Positions 15,297 to 21,363 of a DNA stretch of 21,363 nt are shown piece by piece. The notes below the pieces were generated by a model. The model saw only the letters and a program-made list of their open reading frames with translations, made no database searches and was not told the DNA's origin. The DNA comes from Dethiosulfatibacter sp. (GTDB taxonomy: Bacteria > Bacillota_A > Clostridia > Tissierellales > Dethiosulfatibacteraceae), in contig JAHRFV010000237.1 of NCBI GenBank assembly GCA_019084435.1, forward strand, positions 1-21,363, given 5' to 3'. Every line of letters starts with the position of its first letter. Within the stretch, counting starts at the first letter, position 1. A program made the translations under genes and the position numbers.

Positions 15297-17573
15297 ATGA
15301 AAAAAATAATTCTATTGATAGTATTGATACTGGCCTTATCTGCAGGCTCTGCTTATGCTGTCGAATTTTCAGATATAAAGGATACAAAATACGAGGAAGC
15401 GGTTGAGTTCCTATCGGCTTACGGCATCATCAACGGCTATCCCGACGGCACCTTCAGACCAGACCAACCTATTACCAGAGGAGAGGTGTCTAAGATTGCG
15501 ACCTTTATGATGGGGTATGGTGATTTCGCGAAAAATATGGAAAGCAATTATACAGACATGAGCGATCATTGGGCAACCCGATACGTAGATATAGCCAATG
15601 CATTTGATATTGTCCAGGGTTATCTCGATGGCAGCTTTGGACCGGACAACAACATCACCTATTCAGAAGCCGTAACCATGGTGGTTAGAACACTGGGATA
15701 CACAGACGTAAGTCTTCCTGGATCTTGGCCATACGATTATTTCGTCAAGGCAGGAGATCTCGGCATAGTCGATGATATTCCCATCAGTGCAGAGGATGCT
15801 ACCAGAGGAGATATGGCTCTGATGGTCTACAGAACAATCTTTCAGGAAAAGGGATCGGTTAATAGCAAGACAGACCTATGGGAAGGAAAGGATACAACCC
15901 TTCTGACCAATATCGGTTATAAGGAAAAAGCCCAGATTACTAAAGACAAAATCACCGATGCTACCCTATATCCTCAGCTTTCAGAATATCTCTATTACAC
16001 AGGTGAATTATACTATAATCAAAATGATCAGATAGTTTATTTTAAGAATATAGGGACCATGGAATTCAACGGCATTGTCAAAGCTATCACAGGAAGTGTC
16101 ATCATTCTTGAAGACCCCAATGGCAATAGAAAACCTTTCGATACAGCGGGTGCGGATATTAACATGAACAATGCAACTGCATCGATCAATTCCCTTTTAA
16201 ACGCTAATGCAAAGGTTGTATATGAAGAAGTAAGTGGCAATGGCGTGAGTGTTAAAGGTGTTGTAGCAACCAAGGCAACTAGAATATTTCTTGCAAGTGC
16301 AGAATACAACGGTGGAAGCAATTTCAATGGTTTGATAATACCAACAACAGATGGTCAGCCAAATTATAGCCAAATAGAGGTTAGTGGAGCAGTTTCAACC
16401 ATTAATGATATCAAAATCAATGATGTGGTTTATGCCTATGAAACCGATGAACCGAATTTCAGAAAAACCCATCTGGAAATGCAGGTGGTCAGGAACCATG
16501 TCGAGGGCGCTATGACGGTAACCGGCAGCAATACTAAAGACGGTTACAGTATTATAGGAGGCAGGCGTTACGATCACAGCGATATCTACACGCCATCAAC
16601 GCCATTCGCACCCGGTTATTACGTGGAGGCTTACCTTGATGCATTGAACCAGGTTGTCAAATACAACGTTGTGAGAGATCTGCAACAACCCGATAGTTAT
16701 GGCTTTATTCTTTCTCTAAGCCAAAGCGACAGCCAGGATATATTTGACATCAATATACTTGACAATACAGGGCAGTCAAAGAGCTATACTATCAGCAGAA
16801 CAACAATGGTTAATCTCGGTCTGACAGCTGGCAATGTCATCAAGTACAACCTGAGAGACAATCTGATTGGAAATGCTACTAAAATGACACTTCAAAGCTA
16901 TGATGGCAGCTACAATGACACGACCAGACAGCTAACTGCCACAAACGCTTCATTAAATAGTAACACCATTATTTTCTACAAGAACAATGACTCATGGTCT
17001 AAGATTACCCACGATAAGCTCGCCATGTTCATCAAAGCCAGAATCCTCAAGAGTACAAATGGGAGCTATGTGGAACTGATGCTGCTAGACGAGGGTATCA
17101 GGGTCAGCTACCCCACAACCCTATATGGCGTGGTCATGGATAACACCATGGTATTAGATGCCAACGGTGACAGAGTACACAAATGGCAGACACTGATAGA
17201 TGGCAGGACAGATTATCTCTATAGTAGTCCGACATTTACCGAATCTTTAAATGCATTGAACAATAATAAAAACCAGTTTCTGAAATTGAACATGACACAG
17301 GACAGAGTCCAATCGTTTAATGTGGTCAAGCCGGAGATCGATTTTTTACCTTTGGAGAAATTCTATGACAACAATCTGTTAAAAATTCAGGGAACTTTTT
17401 ATGAACACTCAAGTAATCTGACCATCTATCAGGCAACAAAAACCGATACCGGATATAACATTATTGGAAGCATAACCAAATCAGAAGTCAATGAGGGTGA
17501 TCTAATCAGCCTATATGATATATATGGTAATTTTGACGGCAAAATAGACACAATTATTGTAATTAAGCCGTAA
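15297..17573 (+). CDS. SLH-domain cell-surface protein
   Basis: This 758-residue exported protein has a signal peptide (MKKIILLIVLILALSAGSAY, cut after Ala21) and three SLH motifs: about 25-72 (INGYPDGTFRPDQPITRGE), 85-134 (VQGYLDGSFGPDNNITYSEA) and 145-182 (closing with ATRGDMALMVYR). SLH triplets bind pyruvylated secondary cell-wall polymer, so the protein is held on the wall. The remaining ~570 residues are beta-rich, Asn/Ser/Thr-rich and nearly free of cysteine; no enzyme motif is visible. Residues from about 231 (YLYYTGELYYNQNDQIVYF) align with the downstream SLH protein, so the two are paralogues along their length. An in-frame GTG lies at 15288; the ATG at 15297 gives the cleaner signal peptide. 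No terminator separates it from the next gene, only a 110-base gap. Confidence 0.9.
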   Translation: MKKIILLIVLILALSAGSAYAVEFSDIKDTKYEEAVEFLSAYGIINGYPDGTFRPDQPITRGEVSKIATFMMGYGDFAKNMESNYTDMSDHWATRYVDIANAFDIVQGYLDGSFGPDNNITYSEAVTMVVRTLGYTDVSLPGSWPYDYFVKAGDLGIVDDIPISAEDATRGDMALMVYRTIFQEKGSVNSKTDLWEGKDTTLLTNIGYKEKAQITKDKITDATLYPQLSEYLYYTGELYYNQNDQIVYFKNIGTMEFNGIVKAITGSVIILEDPNGNRKPFDTAGADINMNNATASINSLLNANAKVVYEEVSGNGVSVKGVVATKATRIFLASAEYNGGSNFNGLIIPTTDGQPNYSQIEVSGAVSTINDIKINDVVYAYETDEPNFRKTHLEMQVVRNHVEGAMTVTGSNTKDGYSIIGGRRYDHSDIYTPSTPFAPGYYVEAYLDALNQVVKYNVVRDLQQPDSYGFILSLSQSDSQDIFDINILDNTGQSKSYTISRTTMVNLGLTAGNVIKYNLRDNLIGNATKMTLQSYDGSYNDTTRQLTATNASLNSNTIIFYKNNDSWSKITHDKLAMFIKARILKSTNGSYVELMLLDEGIRVSYPTTLYGVVMDNTMVLDANGDRVHKWQTLIDGRTDYLYSSPTFTESLNALNNNKNQFLKLNMTQDRVQSFNVVKPEIDFLPLEKFYDNNLLKIQGTFYEHSSNLTIYQATKTDTGYNIIGSITKSEVNEGDLISLYDIYGNFDGKIDTIIVIKP

Positions 17574-17641
17574 AAAATCATTATTGTAACACACATGTAA
17601 TATTAGCGCTTGCTTTTAGTGATAGTATTAGAATGTAAATA

Positions 17642-17656
17642 TGCGATTAAATCGCA
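17642..17656 (+). promoter_or_regulatory. 5' untranslated hairpin of the S-layer gene
   Basis: TGCGATT-A-AATCGCA is a perfect palindrome, ending 14 bases before the GGAGG of the ribosome binding site and followed by eight A residues. In RNA it would form a small 5' stem-loop. A weak promoter (TTGCTT at 17610, TGTAAA at 17634) lies directly upstream, so the hairpin may be at the very 5' end of the message. Confidence 0.5.
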
Positions 17657-17683
17657 AAAAAAATTTATAGGAGGAACAAAAAC

Positions 17684-20155
17684 ATGAAGAAAATTCTTTC
17701 ATTAGTACTAGTCATCGCATTAGTACTGGGATCATTCAGCTTCGCGTTCGCAGATGGTCATGTGCCAGCAGATGTTGTTGGCGAAGATTATCAAGAAGCT
17801 GTTGAAGTCTTGATGGCTCTTGGTGTTGTCAATGGTTTTCCAGATGGTGAGTACAAACCTTTGCAACTCGTTACAAGAGCACAAATGGCAAAATTGCTAG
17901 TTGAAGCACTTGGATACGGGCAATTAGCAGGTGGAACAGCTCCATACAGCGACACAGCTGGACATTGGGCAGCAGGTAGCATCGGATTGGCATCAGGCAT
18001 TGGCTTGGTACAAGGATATCCAGATGGTACTTTCAAGCCAGAAGCAACTGTATCATTTGATGAAGCGGTTACTATGATTCTTAGAGCATTGGGTTACACT
18101 GATGAGTCTCTAAGAGGCGCATGGCCAACAAACTACAAAATCAAAGCGATAGACCTAGGTCTTTATGATGAAACATCAGCTCAAACTGGTGGTGCTGACA
18201 GAGGCAACGTAGCGCAAATGTTGTTTAATGCTTTAGGTTTGAAGTTAGTAGAGATTATAGATGGCGTTGCAACACCTGTAACTACAGGCGCATTGCTTTT
18301 AATCGACAAAGTTGGAACTAAAGTTGATATGAGTAAACTAACTGGAGCAGATCAATATTTCACATATGAAAATATTTATGATGCTGATGAAGCTCTTGAT
18401 ACAGTTATCGACTTAACACCATATCTTTATCATTCTGTAACATACTATATGAATCAAGACGATGAAATAGCTTATGTATCTACTGTACATACGGATGAGT
18501 ACGTTGGTGAAGTTTTAGAGTATGCTTCAGGAAAACTTGTAATTGAAGATGCTGATGAAGACACAAAATCATTTTCTGTAACATCTTCTACAGCATTGTT
18601 CCTTAATGGAGATGAAGCAGTCGGAACAACTGCGCTTACACTAGAAGAAGATGGATCTGCTTATGCAAGAGTTATCTACGATGACGATGGAGTATATGGC
18701 GTTGTGGCTGAGCAATTTAATCTAGTGCAAATAAGTACCGAGTATTCTGTCAGAAGACCGTTGATGCTTAACGGTGCTAGTGGAATCAAATTACCAGTAA
18801 TGGTAAATGCAGATGACGATGATGTTTTAGATGATGCTAATCTAACAATCGTAGGTGATGCAACTACATTAGCTGATATTGAAGAAGATGATCTTGTTTA
18901 TGTTTATGCTTCTGAATCAGTAAATGCTGATGCGACTGTAACAGGTCACCCAGAGGTGCTTAAGCTATTGGTTGTTAGAGATGTTGTATCTGGTGCTTAT
19001 ACATCAAGAGCAGCTGATTTCCATTCAGGCGTATTTGGTGGAGTAAGTTATTCCGTTTCTTCATTTAATAAAGTTGTAACTGATTTCTTGAATTCAGACC
19101 ACGAATTAGTAGCGGTACCAGATGGTAAAACCTATGACTTAACACTTGATAAAGATGGTAAGGTTTATTCTATGGCATTAGCTGATGATACACCTGATAC
19201 AGAAGGGTATGCTTTGTTTGTCGATTTTGCTGACGGAGTTTTAACTTCTGAGTTCAGTGACGTAACTGTTGACAAAGCAGCTAGAGTACGTTTGTTTAAT
19301 TCAAGTGGTAATGTAGTAGTTTACAATCTTGATATTAGTAATTTAGACTTAGAAGACACAGATGACTCTGATGACCTTGGCGATTTGACAATAGATGTAG
19401 ATACAAATGCTTTGACAATTTCTACATCATTGACAAAAGGTGCTTTAGTTGAGTATGAAGTTAACTCTGACGGTGAAGTTACGTTAGTAAGTGCTGTAAC
19501 TACAACAACAGGAGATTATGACAAAGATGAGATGTTAGTGGGCAACTATGATGTAACAGATACAACAATAGTGTTTAATACAGTTGGTACTCTTACAGAT
19601 CAAGGTGATTGGCTAGTTGAAGATGTTGATGGTTTAAGTGATATTACAGACGCTGAATTCCTAGTACCTTCCTCTGGTTTTGAGGTTGCAGTGATGGTTA
19701 TTGATGAACCAGTTAGTGATACGATATATGCAGCTGTAACATCTGTAATTGACTACTATGATGGCTCAGATACTGTTAAGCAAGTGAAGGCTTTTGTGGA
19801 TGGCGTTGAAAGGACTTACCTGACTAAAGTTGCAAATAATGACCAAGCAGTTGGTATAGTTGATAATTTAGTAACATTGACACTGACTGATGGCAGAATT
19901 ACTGCAACTTCAATTCAAGCTCTAAATGCAGGCAATACCGAGCAAGTTGTATCTATCGAAGGTTCACGATTGAGAGTAGTCGGTGATATACTGACTCTAG
20001 CAGATGATGTTGTTGTATATTTAATCAATGATGGAGATTTTGAAGTAGGAGAATTAGGAGATCTTATCGAAGATGACTACATTCATGTATTCCCAGCAGA
20101 TGATGTTGAAGTTATAATCTTGAACCTAACACAAACAGGATATCCAATGCAATAA
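17684..20155 (+). CDS. SLH-domain S-layer protein, probably the major one
   Basis: This 823-residue exported protein begins with a signal peptide (MKKILSLVLVIALVLGSFSF, cut after Ala23 in AFA-DGH) and three SLH motifs: about 33-78 (VNGFPDGEYKPLQLVTRAQM), 85-138 (VQGYPDGTFKPEATVSFDEA) and 145-185. The rest is a very acidic, Asp/Val/Thr-rich beta-strand region with no cysteine noticed, typical of self-assembling S-layer proteins. The strong AGGAGG ribosome binding site, the 5' hairpin, the strong terminator and a more uniform codon choice (GCA, GGT, GTT, GAT) point to high expression. Residues from about 247 (PYLYHSVTYYMNQDDEIAYV) align with the upstream SLH protein, so a tandem duplication followed by divergence is likely. 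There is no visible enzymatic domain. Confidence 0.92.
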   Translation: MKKILSLVLVIALVLGSFSFAFADGHVPADVVGEDYQEAVEVLMALGVVNGFPDGEYKPLQLVTRAQMAKLLVEALGYGQLAGGTAPYSDTAGHWAAGSIGLASGIGLVQGYPDGTFKPEATVSFDEAVTMILRALGYTDESLRGAWPTNYKIKAIDLGLYDETSAQTGGADRGNVAQMLFNALGLKLVEIIDGVATPVTTGALLLIDKVGTKVDMSKLTGADQYFTYENIYDADEALDTVIDLTPYLYHSVTYYMNQDDEIAYVSTVHTDEYVGEVLEYASGKLVIEDADEDTKSFSVTSSTALFLNGDEAVGTTALTLEEDGSAYARVIYDDDGVYGVVAEQFNLVQISTEYSVRRPLMLNGASGIKLPVMVNADDDDVLDDANLTIVGDATTLADIEEDDLVYVYASESVNADATVTGHPEVLKLLVVRDVVSGAYTSRAADFHSGVFGGVSYSVSSFNKVVTDFLNSDHELVAVPDGKTYDLTLDKDGKVYSMALADDTPDTEGYALFVDFADGVLTSEFSDVTVDKAARVRLFNSSGNVVVYNLDISNLDLEDTDDSDDLGDLTIDVDTNALTISTSLTKGALVEYEVNSDGEVTLVSAVTTTTGDYDKDEMLVGNYDVTDTTIVFNTVGTLTDQGDWLVEDVDGLSDITDAEFLVPSSGFEVAVMVIDEPVSDTIYAAVTSVIDYYDGSDTVKQVKAFVDGVERTYLTKVANNDQAVGIVDNLVTLTLTDGRITATSIQALNAGNTEQVVSIEGSRLRVVGDILTLADDVVVYLINDGDFEVGELGDLIEDDYIHVFPADDVEVIILNLTQTGYPMQ

Positions 20156-20211
20156 CAATAACACAAAACATTATTCTATAAGCCTTTAAGGCAAACAGAA
20201 CGGTGTTAAGC

Positions 20212-20238
20212 AAAGGAGCAGCTCAGCTGCTCCTTTTG
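20212..20238 (+). terminator. Terminator of the S-layer gene
   Basis: AAAGGAGCAGC (20212-20222) and GCTGCTCCTTT (20226-20236) form an 11-bp perfect stem with a TCA loop, followed by TTGTT. It is a strong Rho-independent terminator about 55 bases after the stop codon. Confidence 0.92.
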
Positions 20239-20305
20239 TTATAAAGAAAGTGCTTTCAGTCGATACACGTATCTACAATGTATATACTTGACTTAAGAGG
20301 TGATC

Positions 20306-20434
20306 ATGACGCAGACAAGAATTCAGAAATGGGAAAACAGCCAAGCTATTCATCTTTCTAAAATTTTACTTGAGGTATTACAACTTCATGAGAATGATGA
20401 GGTAATTGATATACTTTTTGGTTTCATAGAGTAG
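20306..20434 (+). pseudogene. Truncated MazE/AbrB-like antitoxin remnant, 42 codons
   Basis: A plus-strand ATG at 20306, with AGAGGTG 4-5 bases upstream, opens MTQTRIQKWENSQAIHLSKI, then LLEVLQLHENDEVIDI, then an unrelated LFGFIE and TAG. The first ~36 residues match the swapped-hairpin DNA-binding domain of MazE-type antitoxins (pattern xIQKWGNSQAxRLPKxxLExLxLxxxDEVxI). Full antitoxins are about 75-85 residues and have a C-terminal toxin-binding tail; here it is lost just after DEVIDI. No MazF-like toxin gene follows. It is either a decayed orphan or, less likely, a minimal DNA-binding peptide. Confidence 0.7.
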
Positions 20435-20483
20435 GAAATGGAAAGTTCGGTGTGACAGGCTTACCATTTCTTAATTCTTTTTT
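20435..20483 (+). terminator. Possible terminator after the antitoxin remnant
   Basis: GAAATGG (20435-20441) pairs with CCATTTC (20464-20470), extended inside by AAG/CTT, and TTAATTCTTTTTT follows. The T-run lies within the 3' end of the opposing minus-strand gene. Confidence 0.4.
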
Positions 20484-21151
20484 GTCACTAAAACTTTCTG
20501 AGGGATGATAGCATCAATAGAAAAGTTACCACTTTGGACAGTCAGACTGATGATTTCTAGTCCGGGTACAACGGTGTATAATCTTTCAAGATAGGGTTCC
20601 ACGGCTCTTATAGTTTTGTCATCCAAGTAATTTTCAGGGAGGGGAATAGGACCAAGATGGAAGCTTTCCGGATACCAACTCAGCTGGTTGTTGGTCACAC
20701 TTATTGATGCGATACCGTATATATTGACTCTGTCAGGCAGAGGAAACGCGATCTTATCTGCAACATCTGAGTAAAGCTCACTCATCAGCTTCTTGTAACT
20801 AACTGTGCTTGAAGCTTCCACATTGCCGTTTTGCATGGCTCTCACTTGAATATTGTCAAACCAGAAGAAGCTGGGAGCGATACCGTTTAGAAATGCTGAG
20901 GCTTCTTGATTGGTCAGTATAAATGTTCTTCTCTCATAATCTGAGAATTCAAAGTTGTAGTCTTCAATCATTTTCTTGTCTGGTCCGGAATTACCAATAG
21001 CACCGAGAAGAAAAACAGTAGATTGATTATATGATTTAGATGAGAGTGTTATACCATCAAGAATTATCTCCATTCCTGTCTTTTTCAGCGCTCTTGAGTA
21101 GTCGTCTGGGGTATAGGATATACCAAGATCCTTAGGATTAAAAAGAGTCAT
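20471..21151 (-). CDS. Hypothetical envelope-type protein, start uncertain
   Basis: From the ATG at 21151 the protein has 226 residues with no recognised catalytic motif. It has features of a soluble extracytoplasmic, lipid-binding-like domain: ILTNQEASAFLNGIA, then a strand pair with NVEASSTVSYKKLMSELYSD, and IPLPENYLDDKTIRAVEPYL near the end. This faintly resembles the YpmS/DUF2140 type (low confidence). The ATG at 21151 has no good ribosome binding site. The same frame continues upstream through a strongly hydrophobic stretch (LRLQIKGFIFLILILTLTTS, 21232-21173) that looks like the missing membrane anchor, back to a TAG at 21238. No ATG, GTG or TTG lies between; a CTG at 21202 with AAAGGA 9 bases before it is the best alternative (243 residues). 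The gene may use an unusual start or carry a start-codon mutation. Confidence 0.65.
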   Translation of the reverse strand: MTLFNPKDLGISYTPDDYSRALKKTGMEIILDGITLSSKSYNQSTVFLLGAIGNSGPDKKMIEDYNFEFSDYERRTFILTNQEASAFLNGIAPSFFWFDNIQVRAMQNGNVEASSTVSYKKLMSELYSDVADKIAFPLPDRVNIYGIASISVTNNQLSWYPESFHLGPIPLPENYLDDKTIRAVEPYLERLYTVVPGLEIISLTVQSGNFSIDAIIPQKVLVTKKN

Positions 21152-21256
21152 ACCTGAATAGACATAAAAAGCTGAGGTGGTTAGTGTTAGTATAAGTATC
21201 AGAAAAATAAATCCTTTGATTTGTAAGCGTAAATTCTAGAGCACCTTGACAACATC

Positions 21257-21285
21257 AAAAAAAATCGCCTCTTTAAGAAGCGATT
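21257..21285 (-). terminator. Terminator of the gene entering from the right
   Basis: On the minus strand AATCGCTTC (21285-21277) pairs with GAGGCGATT (21271-21263), one pair being U-G, around a 5-base loop, then eight T residues follow (21264-21257). It separates the right-edge gene from the hypothetical gene at 20471-21151. Confidence 0.88.
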
Positions 21286-21297
21286 ACTGATTGATTT

Positions 21298-21363
21298 TCA
21301 CCTTTTGTATCTACGATTTTTCGTTTTACGATTTCGGGTAAGGTTTCTGACCACGGTAAACAA
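21298..21363 (-). CDS. C-terminal tail of an unidentified protein (5' part outside the window)
   Basis: On the minus strand the frame is open from the window edge for 21 codons and ends in TGA at 21300-21298, 13 bases before a strong terminator. The residues LFTVVRNLTRNRKTKNRRYK-R are very basic, which is common at the C-terminus of nucleic-acid-binding or membrane proteins. The spacing of stop and terminator is what supports a real gene end. The family cannot be told from 21 residues. Confidence 0.5.
   Translation of the reverse strand: MFTVVRNLTRNRKTKNRRYKR

Larger units (their letters stand above)
20156..20470. other. Intergenic stretch after the S-layer gene
   Basis: This 315-base stretch holds the S-layer terminator, a 42-codon remnant of an AbrB/MazE-type antitoxin gene and a second hairpin (20435-20470). 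I see no RNA gene, repeat family or mobile-element end in it. Confidence 0.6.

Overview
The window reads as a piece of chromosome from a low-to-moderate GC Gram-positive, most likely a member of the Clostridia. The pointers are strong AGGAGG-type ribosome binding sites, frequent AGA/ATA/GAT codons, sigma-A-like promoters, Rho-independent terminators, two S-layer-homology (SLH) proteins, a lipoprotein-anchored ABC transporter and Firmicutes-style RsgA, PyrG and PxpABC. I cannot place it below class level from sequence alone.

Layout, left to right. (1) 1-3252: the 3' end of dnaB (replicative helicase), then a compact pxpA-pxpB-pxpC operon for ATP-dependent 5-oxoprolinase, closed by a hairpin. 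(2) 3272-4580, minus strand: an RsgA-type GTPase of ribosome assembly. Its leader holds a 20-codon peptide ORF with its own Shine-Dalgarno, an antiterminator arm inside that ORF and a canonical terminator just before the rsgA ribosome binding site. This looks like translation-coupled attenuation and is the most interesting regulatory structure here. (3) 4588-5630: an AT-rich KilA-N domain gene with a near-identical 16-mer on each side. (4) 5665-7634: a small unknown protein (minus) and a 506-residue HTH regulator (plus), divergent around two palindromes centred 20 bp apart. (5) 7621-10781, minus: an ABC importer operon (lipoprotein, fused double permease, ATPase) that converges with the regulator gene. 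(6) 10829-12606, minus: pyrG with a near-consensus promoter, a leader hairpin and a downstream terminator. (7) 12609-14001: four copies of a 23-bp-period direct repeat, then an AT-rich AAA/DUF4143-type ATPase gene. (8) 14021-15112, minus: a cysteine synthase/CBS-family PLP enzyme with an unusual Cys-rich tail. (9) 15192-20238: two tandem SLH proteins, the second very likely an abundant S-layer protein, ending in a strong terminator. (10) 20306-21363: a truncated orphan MazE/AbrB-like antitoxin remnant, a minus-strand envelope-type protein whose true start codon is unclear, and the basic tail of a gene that enters from the right edge.

The islands at 4.6-5.6 kb (KilA-N) and 12.6-14.0 kb (ATPase) are visibly more AT-rich than the housekeeping genes around them and look acquired. 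The rest is ordinary chromosome: DNA replication, 5-oxoproline salvage, ribosome maturation, nutrient import, nucleotide and sulfur amino-acid metabolism, and the cell envelope. No CRISPR array, rRNA, tRNA, transposase or integrase was seen.
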